A DNA stretch of 64,000 bases from an uncultured Ectothiorhodospiraceae bacterium. Lineage in GTDB: Bacteria; Pseudomonadota; Gammaproteobacteria; UBA6429; Thiohalophilaceae. Each line of letters opens with the position of its first letter. Position 1 is the stretch's first letter. The stretch lies in contig CAMYMU010000025.1 of the NCBI GenBank assembly GCA_947259575.1, forward strand, positions 1 through 64,000, given 5' to 3'. This document shows, piece after piece, positions 48,461-55,168 of the stretch. The notes under the pieces were generated by a model, which saw only the letters and a program-made list of their open reading frames with translations, was not told the DNA's origin and made no database searches. A program made the translations under genes and the position numbers.

Positions 48461-48826
48461 TTAACCAGAACTGCTCGTTGTGGTAGCAGGCGTTCGCCAG
48501 ATATAAAGATACCAAAACACAGGAAAGACAAATATACCGAAAAAGAAAAGCAGAAGCGTCCAGAGTATTTTCATGTTCTGTTCAATAGATTCAGTTTTGA
48601 ATACTAAGACAATGTAGTAGATGAGCAGGCCAATGCTGATGAGTGTCACGATGAGGTGACTAGTAAAAAGCAGGATAAACCAGCCTACTTCTGGATCGCC
48701 CGCGTCTGCAAAGTTTGGGTTGCTCATATTCAAGAACATAAAAATAAAAACGATAAAGAATCCGATCATATGTATGATTGGAATTATGGAGCCAATACCA
48801 AGCAGGATTTTTAAAGATTTCTTCAT
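48461..48826 (-). CDS. Membrane protein, four helices
   Basis: 121 residues with about four hydrophobic segments (ILLGIGSIIPIIHMIGFFIV, WFILLFTSHLIVTLISIGLL, ILWTLLLFFFGIFVFPVFWY). Ends WYLYIWRTPATTTSSSG. It resembles short DUF-type membrane proteins without known role. It follows the VOC gene by 3 nt. Confidence 0.6.
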   Translation of the reverse strand: MKKSLKILLGIGSIIPIIHMIGFFIVFIFMFLNMSNPNFADAGDPEVGWFILLFTSHLIVTLISIGLLIYYIVLVFKTESIEQNMKILWTLLLFFFGIFVFPVFWYLYIWRTPATTTSSSG

Positions 48827-48829
48827 ACG

Positions 48830-49195
48830 TTATTCTGGTTGATCGGTCCAAATAGCGTATTCATTATTACTCAGATCAGTAAAATGAAAACGGCGTCCGC
48901 CAGGAAAAGAGAAAATGTCTTTGGTGATCACACCTGAGAGTGAAATAACTTTGTCTTTTATTGTATCGATATCATAATAATAAAATACTATCAGTGGGCA
49001 CTGCTCTGATCGAAAGCCGTCATTGTCTGACTTGTAAAAACCGCCATCAATACCTGCATCGAGAAAACAGGTGTAGTCAGGACCATAGTCGACAAATTTC
49101 CAGCCGAATAACTTCGAAAAGAAATCTTTGCTAGCCGCAATATCCTTTACAGGAATCTCGAGGTAGTTAATCGTATTTTCGCGTGGATCAGACAT
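48830..49195 (-). CDS. VOC (glyoxalase/bleomycin-resistance) family protein
   Basis: 121 residues with the VOC beta-alpha-beta-beta-beta pattern: NYLEIPVKDIAASKDFFSKL, FGWKFVDYG, and FHFTDLSNNEYAIWTDQPE at the C terminus. Such proteins bind metal and small molecules (lyases, dioxygenases, resistance proteins). The exact activity is unknown. It overlaps no neighbour and ends 3 nt before the next gene. Confidence 0.85.
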   Translation of the reverse strand: MSDPRENTINYLEIPVKDIAASKDFFSKLFGWKFVDYGPDYTCFLDAGIDGGFYKSDNDGFRSEQCPLIVFYYYDIDTIKDKVISLSGVITKDIFSFPGGRRFHFTDLSNNEYAIWTDQPE

Positions 49196-49226
49196 ATAAA
49201 TACCTCCCTGCTGTATTGAGTCTATT

Positions 49227-49568
49227 TTACACTAGAAATGTGCCGACGAGATTTAATACAAAAAGTATAATAGGTGCACAGTTAACAAAATATAGTATGC
49301 GGGCAAAAGTAACATGGCCACTGGAGTCAGATTTTTTTGCATTTCGTAAATATCTTTCGGATGAGCCAATCGCAATAAACAACATGACTAGCGTGTATGT
49401 TGATAAAAAGATAAAGACAAACATGCTTATCTCAATGTTAAACAGAGCGACCACCGCTGCCCATAGTGCAGCACTAAAGGCAATAGCCCAATTTCGAGAT
49501 TTATCTGGCGTGATAACTTCCACCGTAACATCGGTGGTCGTTGGTGATTCGTATGGGTTTTGGCTCAT
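49227..49568 (-). CDS. NPYxSP-type small membrane protein
   Basis: 113 residues starting MSQNPYESPTTTD, the NPYxSP start common among small membrane proteins. Then three hydrophobic helices (AIAFSAALWAAVVALFNIEI, FVFIFLSTYTLVMLFIAI, ILYFVNCAPIILFVLNLV). Its start abuts the stop of the LysM gene, so the two share an operon. The cassette gene at 51520-52035 has a similar N terminus. Confidence 0.65.
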   Translation of the reverse strand: MSQNPYESPTTTDVTVEVITPDKSRNWAIAFSAALWAAVVALFNIEISMFVFIFLSTYTLVMLFIAIGSSERYLRNAKKSDSSGHVTFARILYFVNCAPIILFVLNLVGTFLV

Positions 49569-50240
49569 TTAAGTTTGAATGCGAACGATATCACCAGGGT
49601 AGATTAGATCGGGCGTTACGATATCACTCAGCTTTGCCACTTCAGGATAACGGAAGGGATCGTTTACATAAAATTCAGTGATATCCCACAAGGTATCACC
49701 TTTAACCACGATATGAGTAATAATTTTAGATTCATCAACGGGCTTGTTAGTTAAGTTTATAAGTATGGTTTGTTGATTATTAGTATCCAGTTTCGTATCG
49801 ATAGTATCTTTTTGAGGAGTGACACTTGCTAAGTCTGTTACTATTTCTTCATCATTAGAAACGGCTTGTACACTATTAGCTGCAAAACTTTCATTGCCTT
49901 TAAGAGTAATTTGATCTTCAAACTTGGTTAAGCTGAGCAGCATTCCCGCCATAATAAGTAATAAAATAGCAACTGGCTGAACAACGGTTCGTGTTTTATA
50001 TTTAGAAAAATCTTTTGCACACTGTGAGATATTCTGTGCTTTTTCACTTAGACTTTTGACTAATTGATTTTTATAAAAATCATTAGCGATCGAGCTAGCT
50101 TTTTTGGTTGTGCTTCCGTTGCTAGTTGGATAGTCATCTTCTTCTGACTCAACAGGATACAGGCGAGAGTTGCCAGGAACATCGCCTGGAATTTTCCACC
50201 GGGCGGTTGACTGTATTTGATATTTGTTGTCTTCTGGCAT
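49569..50240 (-). CDS. LysM-domain membrane protein
   Basis: 223 residues. A cytosolic N-terminal region, one membrane helix (VVQPVAILLLIMAGMLLSL near residue 108), then a linker and a C-terminal LysM domain: HIVVKGDTLWDITEFYVND, YPEVAKLSDIV and YPGDIVRI. It probably binds peptidoglycan in the periplasm. The 345 bases upstream (50241-50585) hold no recognisable gene. Confidence 0.82.
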   Translation of the reverse strand: MPEDNKYQIQSTARWKIPGDVPGNSRLYPVESEEDDYPTSNGSTTKKASSIANDFYKNQLVKSLSEKAQNISQCAKDFSKYKTRTVVQPVAILLLIMAGMLLSLTKFEDQITLKGNESFAANSVQAVSNDEEIVTDLASVTPQKDTIDTKLDTNNQQTILINLTNKPVDESKIITHIVVKGDTLWDITEFYVNDPFRYPEVAKLSDIVTPDLIYPGDIVRIQT

Positions 50241-50585
50241 TTTAACCTATTCTCGACGAACCAATACAAAATTGAAATGCTTGTTCTCAAATATACTGAA
50301 AATAGAAATAAAGTACACTTCATCATGTCTCACTAATCTGAATTTGTACGATAATTTTTAATATCAGTTAATTCTAAATATCTAATTGTTACTTTTTTTA
50401 GACATCGCATTACGGAAGTCGAAGAAACGTTACGGGGGTGATTAAATTTTAAACAAACCCATTTATTGGCTACTTGCACCTTATCTGGCAAAGCTTAACC
50501 ACAAGCTCCGTTTCCGTAGCTGCTAGCCGACAATAACCTAATCAGGTTTCTATTATGAAAAAAACTTTTGGTATTTATTGTTAAA

Positions 50586-50641
50586 TACAACGTTTGAGTT
50601 AAGTGGTGCACCAACAGCGAGAACTTGAACGATTCGTTAGA
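50586..50641 (-). other. attC: attC site (56 bp)
   Basis: Bounded by TACAAC and GTTAGA. Arms CGTTTGAGTTAAGTGGTGC and GCGAGAACTTGAACGATTC are partly complementary. It terminates array 2 on the left and overlaps the stop of the HTH-like gene. Confidence 0.8.
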
Positions 50642-50870
50642 CAGCACTTCGTCTCTTATAAAGTATTACGTTACTATTTGTTTTAACTTCAGCGAGTACA
50701 CCTTCATCTACTAGATGTTTTATGGCATATGCGAGCGTCTCCATTGATACTTGAGTGTTGTCCAGCAACCACCACTTAGCAATACCTTCCATTGAGTCAA
50801 CGGCCTCCGGATTTGAATCTAGATGCCTGATTATTTCCACGCTTAATTGAGGCAACTGGTCACGTTTCAT
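50637..50870 (-). CDS. Cassette-encoded small winged-helix-like protein
   Basis: 77 residues, soluble. RDQLPQLSVEIIRHLDSNPE, MEGIAKWWLLDNTQVSMETL and LVDEGVLAEVKTNSNVILY give the helix-helix-wing layout of a small winged helix. It may bind DNA or a protein. One of the few non-envelope cassette products here. Confidence 0.6.
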   Translation of the reverse strand: MKRDQLPQLSVEIIRHLDSNPEAVDSMEGIAKWWLLDNTQVSMETLAYAIKHLVDEGVLAEVKTNSNVILYKRRSAV

Positions 50871-50889
50871 TTGGCACCTTTATGTGCTG

Positions 50890-50985
50890 TCTAACGCGAA
50901 GCTAACTTGCGCTTGATGGTCACGGCCTTTAGCGGCAGCGAAAAGCTCGTGGCTGTCGCGTGTCAAAGTTAAGCACCTTGTTATG
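50890..50985 (-). other. attC: attC site (96 bp)
   Basis: Bounded by TCTAAC and GTTATG. Outer arms CGCGAAGCTAACTTGCGC and GTGTCAAAGTTAAGCACC and a central CACGGCC / AGCTCGTGGCTGT fold. Confidence 0.8.
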
Positions 50986-51007
50986 TATGAATGACATATT
51001 TTTTTGT

Positions 51008-51358
51008 TTATTGCTTTAATCGGATGTAAGCAATAGGCGCATATGAAGTATTAGGCCATACAGGAATACAACCAGCCCCAACATATATATCAACAGTTTT
51101 CTTGGCCATGTAGGCAGACAGTAATGTTGCAAACCGTGTTTTTTGAGTGGTTGGATTGATAATCACATCACCATCACCATTAGTTAAGCATGAATCAGGG
51201 TTTGAGAAACTTGATAGTTTTATGAGAACACTTTCTTCCCCAATAACAAATATACCTGTTATAGTCGCTTTACCTGACCAGCCTTCACCTGCATAAGTGT
51301 TATTTGAAAATACAAATAAACTGCAAGTTACGAATATATTGATAAATATTTTTTTCAT
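51008..51358 (-). CDS. Cassette-encoded exported protein
   Basis: 116 residues. A signal peptide (INIFVTCSLFVFSNNTYAGE) precedes a beta-rich domain with Cys in SCLTNGDGDV and GCIPVWPN, a possible disulfide. Secreted or periplasmic; no family recognised. Confidence 0.65.
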   Translation of the reverse strand: MKKIFINIFVTCSLFVFSNNTYAGEGWSGKATITGIFVIGEESVLIKLSSFSNPDSCLTNGDGDVIINPTTQKTRFATLLSAYMAKKTVDIYVGAGCIPVWPNTSYAPIAYIRLKQ

Positions 51359-51395
51359 TTCTGCTCCCTAATAATTTGTTTAACCAGTGCGAACA

Positions 51396-51471
51396 TATAA
51401 CGTTTGAGTTAAGTGGCGCCAGAAAACCGCACAGCAGTTTTGGTTTCAACGGATTTGAACGATTTGTTATG
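51396..51471 (-). other. attC: attC site (76 bp)
   Basis: Bounded by TATAAC and GTTATG. Its left arm matches that of the site at 50586, and its inner AGAAAACCGCACAGC / GCAGTTTTGG resembles the centre of the site at 38152-38225. Confidence 0.85.
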
Positions 51472-51519
51472 TGTTTTTGTACTCATCTATTAATGAAATA
51501 GTATTTAGTTTAATGCCAA

Positions 51520-52035
51520 TCATGTTGACATAGGAATAAAGTAGCTTTTTACTTTCTTGGAAAATCCCAGAATTAGCATCAAAACGAATGCCAACAATAT
51601 TGAAATTGTGAGATACACAATAATATATGATCGAGTCATACGAGGAATTTCGGAGTTGAGAAACCCGCTTTCTGGGTTTGCGATAAGGCCTATCGCGGCA
51701 AAGGCAAGTAACGAGTAAGCTAACAATAAAAACATACCAATCCAACGGGCATGCATTTTGCGCTTATAGATTCCAATAAATGCGTATAGATACAGACCAA
51801 ACAGTACAAAGCTTAATATAAATATATACGTCCAGGTATTTTCTTGGGTAAATGAGTTAGCAATAAACTGATAAAGCAGGTTTATCACTTCGTAGCCTGA
51901 AAGCATTATTACCGCTAAGAAGATAGTTTGAGTAAACCACACTGTTAAACCTGCACGTGTTCGATAGTTAGGTACAGTCTGTGCTACCTCGTCGGCTAGA
52001 ATCGTTGATTGATATGGGTTGTTGTTATTGGACAT
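51520..52035 (-). CDS. Cassette-encoded membrane protein, NPYxS start
   Basis: 171 residues starting MSNNNNPYQSTILADEV, then four hydrophobic helices (TQTIFLAVIMLSGYEVINL, YIFILSFVLFGLYLYAFIGI, WIGMFLLLAYSLLAFAAIGL, IIVYLTISILLAFVLMLI). The N terminus resembles that of the chromosomal gene at 49227-49568. No attC-derived residues at its C terminus; the attC lies 48 bp further. Confidence 0.7.
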   Translation of the reverse strand: MSNNNNPYQSTILADEVAQTVPNYRTRAGLTVWFTQTIFLAVIMLSGYEVINLLYQFIANSFTQENTWTYIFILSFVLFGLYLYAFIGIYKRKMHARWIGMFLLLAYSLLAFAAIGLIANPESGFLNSEIPRMTRSYIIVYLTISILLAFVLMLILGFSKKVKSYFIPMST

Positions 52036-52156
52036 AACCTATTATTTACCTCAAATAATCCGACACGTAGTGTTATCAGGATATGCATTATTTTCGAAAA
52101 TATTTGCCAACCTCTTTCTTGTACTTCTCAAAATATTCTTATCTTTCTAGTACGCA

Positions 52157-52232
52157 CATAACGTTTGAAGCCACGGGCGGCTCCAGCGCGGCAATGCCGC
52201 GGTGAGGTGTCCCAGTGGGCTGATTTGTTAGT
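52157..52232 (-). other. attC: attC site (76 bp) of the first cassette of array 2
   Basis: Bounded by CATAAC and GTTAGT, differing at about 7 of 76 positions from 38963-39038. The centre GCGCGGCAATGCCGCG is a stable hairpin. Confidence 0.9.
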
Positions 52233-52365
52233 GGTTATAGATTTTATTTAACTCTTCACCGGGTGTCTTTATTATTCCTTAGCAGGTCATACTTATTACA
52301 TAATTATAGCTAGACAACACTCGAGCAGTTGAATCTAACAATATATTCATTGTAGTTGTTAATAT

Positions 52366-53004
52366 TTAATCACATCGATCATACAATTCGTCTAAATACT
52401 CTTTAACAGACACTTTGCGCGATGAAACAAGTTCTAGTTTTTTCAGTTTTTCGTCTCTATATGGCCAGTATTGGTAGTACATTTGCGTTTCATAATTGTT
52501 ATAAGTTTCTTGCCCATCAGTATTAAAAGTTAGTAATTGAGCTTCGCTAAACCGAAATATGAATTCAGAATCTTTCCTTTTCAACTTTCCTATAAAACCT
52601 ATACTTTCGCCAATTATCCAATTAGCTTCCCGAGTCCAGAGTTTTTCAATAAAAATTTGTGTACCTTTAGGTAAAATTACGACATCTGTATAACTATAAT
52701 TATTTGGGTTAGCACATATTATGCCTTCGGGAGGTTTTCTATTTTCGTAACGTTCTTTTTCTTCTAGCAAATAGTTTACATGTTTTTGACCGTAGTATCT
52801 CAGTGACCACATACGTTTTTGTTCAGTATAAATTGGACCATAGCAATAGCTGATTTCCTGAATCAATAGTGAGTTGTACTTTGTTTTTAAGCATTTGTAT
52901 TTACTTAACGTATCATCGTTAGATGTATCATATTGTATGATGCTTTGCGCGCATGAGCTAAGCAAAATACAACTCCAAATAAAAATCAACTTTTTCAACT
53001 TCAT
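52366..53004 (-). CDS. First cassette of array 2: lipoprotein
   Basis: 212 residues, lipobox in CILLSSCAQSI. The mature part contains CYGPIYTEQKRMWSLRYYGQ and EAQLLTFNTDGQETYNNYET, rich in aromatic residues; no family recognised. The 133 bases between its stop and the attC are non-coding. It sits directly next to the crossover end of element C. Confidence 0.65.
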   Translation of the reverse strand: MKLKKLIFIWSCILLSSCAQSIIQYDTSNDDTLSKYKCLKTKYNSLLIQEISYCYGPIYTEQKRMWSLRYYGQKHVNYLLEEKERYENRKPPEGIICANPNNYSYTDVVILPKGTQIFIEKLWTREANWIIGESIGFIGKLKRKDSEFIFRFSEAQLLTFNTDGQETYNNYETQMYYQYWPYRDEKLKKLELVSSRKVSVKEYLDELYDRCD

Positions 53005-53019
53005 CTTGTACTTTCTGAC

Positions 53020-53200
53020 GCTAACTATTATATAAATGGCATAAAGCAGAGTTAATCATGCATGTTAACTCCCCTCAATTAAATAGCACTATCTAGTTCA
53101 GCACCTTAGTACGGTAACCCTGTTAATTACAAGTAGGTGCTAACAAGCAAAATTGCATGTTATCATTACAAATACTTGAAATATCAGTAAGTTACAGCAT
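53020..53200 (-). other. attI: attI-like element C (no integrase beside it)
   Basis: 181 bp, the most diverged of the three. Its array end matches element B (plus strand GCTAACTATTATATAAATGG) and its far end matches both others (CAGTAAGTTACAGCAT at 53185-53200, with a related 40-bp stretch before it). The middle differs and contains an inverted repeat AGCACCT / AGGTGCT (53100-53106, 53136-53142). The crossover reads GTTAGC on the minus strand (53020-53025). Confidence 0.55.
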
Positions 53201-53285
53201 AGATGATCGGGCTTGTTGTTCTGTGATGTGACGTTTACGCGTTTCTGTTATTAAAAATCAATATGATTCGGGTGACACTAAAATC

Positions 53286-53314
53286 TTGACAATAGTCCTA
53301 ATAAGTACTATTAT
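53286..53314 (+). promoter_or_regulatory. marR promoter with MarR operator
   Basis: TTGACA (53286-53291), a 17-bp spacer and TATTAT (53309-53314). An imperfect palindrome TAGTCCTAATAAGTACTA (53293-53310) fills the spacer and resembles the perfect one at 53804-53821, so bound MarR would block RNA polymerase. Confidence 0.7.
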
Positions 53315-53342
53315 TGGTTCTAGTTAGTACAAAGGTGTGGAC

Positions 53343-53786
53343 ATGATTACAGCGTCAAATGCAGCAAAACAGGACTTTTTACCCGTCATGCGGGAGTTAG
53401 TGCGGGCCTATCAGGCTTTTGCCAGCCTTGACGCCAGGGGTCATGAGGGCAGTGGCCTGACGGTTTCCCAGGCCGATGTTCTGTTCACCCTGGGTAATAC
53501 CGATGGTCTTAGTTTCAAGGAAATTGGAGAACTGGCGTTGATCACCAAAGGGACCTTAACCGGTGTGATTGATCGAATGGAAGCAAAGGGACTGGTGAAG
53601 CGTAAGATGTCACCACAGGATCGAAGGATTACCCTGGTGCGTTTAACTAAACAGGGGGAACGTTTGTTCGAAAAGGAATTTCCAAGACAGATCATTTATA
53701 TCAAGCAACGCTTTGATCGTTTATCCAAGACTGAGCTAAAGGAAATTATGAAGTCGTTGAGTCGACTGCGTGAAATATTCAGCTGA
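53343..53786 (+). CDS. MarR-family transcriptional regulator
   Basis: 147 residues from ATG 53343 (AAGGTG five bases upstream); GTG at 53337 is also in frame. Winged-helix core: FKEIGELALITKGTLTGVID (recognition region) and PQDRRITLVRLTKQGERLFE (wing). It probably represses itself and the doxX gene from the matching palindromes at 53293-53310 and 53804-53821. Such regulators usually respond to phenolic, quinone or oxidative signals. Confidence 0.92.
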   Translation: MITASNAAKQDFLPVMRELVRAYQAFASLDARGHEGSGLTVSQADVLFTLGNTDGLSFKEIGELALITKGTLTGVIDRMEAKGLVKRKMSPQDRRITLVRLTKQGERLFEKEFPRQIIYIKQRFDRLSKTELKEIMKSLSRLREIFS

Positions 53787-53803
53787 GTATTTTTTTAATT
53801 AAA

Positions 53804-53821
53804 TAGTCCTAATTAGGACTA
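53804..53821. promoter_or_regulatory. Perfect 18-bp palindrome, MarR operator before doxX
   Basis: TAGTCCTAATTAGGACTA, immediately before the doxX ribosome-binding site (AAAGGAG). It is the symmetrical form of the operator in the marR promoter. Confidence 0.75.
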
Positions 53822-53834
53822 AAGGAGTGAAAAC

Positions 53835-54254
53835 ATGAATCAATCAAATACCAATATTGCGGCACTATTGTTAAGAGTCACGATGGGCGTCATGTTAATT
53901 GCACATGGCCTGCTAAAGGTGATGGTGTTTACCATGGCAGGAACAGCACAGTTTTTCGAACAGGTTGGGTTTTTTGCCTGGATGGCTTATCCCGTTACCT
54001 TTATCGAAATCATCGGTGGCGCGTTATTAATTGTCGGCTTTTATAGTCGTCAGGTCGCTCTGTTAGTGATCCCGGTCTTGCTAGGTGCGCTTTATGTGCA
54101 TTTAGGTAATGGTTGGTTATTCACCGCAGCCAATGGTGGTTGGGAGTACCCAGCGTTTTTAGTGATGACCGCTATCGTGGTTGCCTTATTAGGTGACGGG
54201 GAATACTCGATTCGTAACGTAATGGTCAAAAAGAATCAGATTGCCAACGCATAA
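53835..54254 (+). CDS. DoxX-family membrane protein
   Basis: 139 residues with four helices: LLLRVTMGVMLIAHGLLKVM, AYPVTFIEIIGGALLIVGFY, ALLVIPVLLGALYVHLGNGW and LVMTAIVVALLGDGEYSIRN. DoxX/SURF4-like proteins are linked to redox or thiosulfate:quinone reactions. Under MarR control here, probably a stress-induced membrane redox component. Confidence 0.9.
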   Translation: MNQSNTNIAALLLRVTMGVMLIAHGLLKVMVFTMAGTAQFFEQVGFFAWMAYPVTFIEIIGGALLIVGFYSRQVALLVIPVLLGALYVHLGNGWLFTAANGGWEYPAFLVMTAIVVALLGDGEYSIRNVMVKKNQIANA

Positions 54255-54266
54255 AGTACTTAGCTA

Positions 54267-54294
54267 AAAGGGCCAGAAATGTTTCTGGCCCTTT
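54267..54294 (+). terminator. Terminator of the marR-doxX unit
   Basis: Perfect 13-bp stem AAAGGGCCAGAAA / TTTCTGGCCCTTT with a 2-base loop, followed by ATATTTTTT. Confidence 0.9.
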
Positions 54295-54319
54295 ATATTT
54301 TTTCTTTGCTATGATGTTC

Positions 54320-54526
54320 TCAACTCGGTTTTTTAGTAAATAACATATTAGAAAAAATCATACCTGGGCAAATGCCTGTAACAGCCGCAAATATAAAAAA
54401 TACGGCGGGGATGTAGAGAAGCCAGTGTACGGTATTAAAGCCAGTTAACCAGATACCTAACCAAATTGTAGCGCCTGCAACTAGCATGAAAAAGCGAAGT
54501 GGTGCGCTAATCATAAGACTCTTCAT
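54320..54526 (-). CDS. YgaP-like transmembrane (DUF2892) protein
   Basis: 68 residues from MKSLMISAPL, preceded by GGGGAGAATCGAA. Two hydrophobic helices (FFMLVAGATIWLGIWLTGF and LLYIPAVFFIFAAVTGI) followed by CPGMIF, the usual end of DUF2892 membrane modules joined to rhodanese domains in YgaP. No rhodanese is present here. Confidence 0.75.
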   Translation of the reverse strand: MKSLMISAPLRFFMLVAGATIWLGIWLTGFNTVHWLLYIPAVFFIFAAVTGICPGMIFSNMLFTKKPS

Positions 54527-54647
54527 TTCGATTCTCCCCAAATATTGATAGATCAAAAGTATACGATGAAATGATCAGCCTGAATGTAACGTTCGGTACA
54601 CAAGTTAGAAAATTAGCCATAGCGGCATGTTTGATAGCAGAAATGAA

Positions 54648-54670
54648 AAAGCCGGCTAACTGCCGGCTTT
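54648..54670 (-). terminator. Terminator of the small membrane gene
   Basis: Hairpin AAAGCCGGC-TAACT-GCCGGCTTT followed on the minus strand by a short T-run, downstream of the gene at 54694-54891. Confidence 0.85.
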
Positions 54671-54693
54671 AGATATTCTTATATGGATAATGA

Positions 54694-54891
54694 CTAGATG
54701 CTATGACCACCATTAACAGCATCTTGATCATTACCTAAATCTGTATAGTGGCGATAAATCATAAGGACGCTAGCAACGAGCAAACCGACGCCGGAAATCA
54801 AGGCGATAGGGTGATGTACGAAGGCAATCAGTAACAAACTGAGGGTGATAATCACAATCGGTAGTGTTTCAAAAATTGGTTTCGTGAACAT
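54694..54891 (-). CDS. Small membrane protein
   Basis: 65 residues from MFTKPIFETL, with GAGGATATAACA before the ATG. Two helices (LPIVIITLSLLLIAFV and LISGVGLLVASVLMIYR), then an acidic polar tail. No family recognised. The upstream gap 54892-55168 holds only short imperfect repeats (see below). Confidence 0.6.
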   Translation of the reverse strand: MFTKPIFETLPIVIITLSLLLIAFVHHPIALISGVGLLVASVLMIYRHYTDLGNDQDAVNGGHSI

Positions 54892-54933
54892 TGTTATATC
54901 CTCATAATTAGTGAGCGTAAATCGCCAGTTCCC

Positions 54934-54980
54934 TGCTAAGATCCGGGGCAAGATCCCGGCTAAGCTCCGGTGTGAACACC
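54934..54980. repeat. Short imperfect tandem repeat and dyad
   Basis: Three degenerate copies of a 12-13-bp unit (GCTAAGATCCGGG, GCAAGATCCCGG, GCTAAGCTCCGG) from about 54934, followed by a 12-bp dyad GGTGTGAACACC (54969-54980). It may bind a regulator of the small gene, or be neutral. Confidence 0.35.
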
Positions 54981-55168
54981 GTCACAGTTTTGTGATTTAT
55001 AGCCTTTTCGATAGGATCTGTCAATATGCTAATATAGTAAGATATTCAATATGTTACAAGTATTAGCTAAAGTATGATCTGCAGATAGGCTGATAATTAA
55101 CAAATATTCACCAAAATGGCCGATCTGAGGCTTAGATTTAGCTTACGTGGATGAAGATTAGGGCTGAT

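Larger units (their letters stand above)
50586..53200 (-). mobile_element. Integron cassette array 2 with attI-like element C
   Basis: Four minus-strand cassettes, each with one gene and an attC, ending at attI-like element C on the right. It lies 11 kb from array 1 across ordinary chromosomal genes, and 52 kb from intI. The attC of its first cassette is nearly identical to that of array 1's first cassette, linking both arrays to one cassette pool. Confidence 0.8.

Noticed and set aside
51467-51745. 92-residue ORF on the minus strand in array 2
   Set aside because: Overlaps the better membrane-protein frame at 51520-52035 and starts inside it; a shadow frame.
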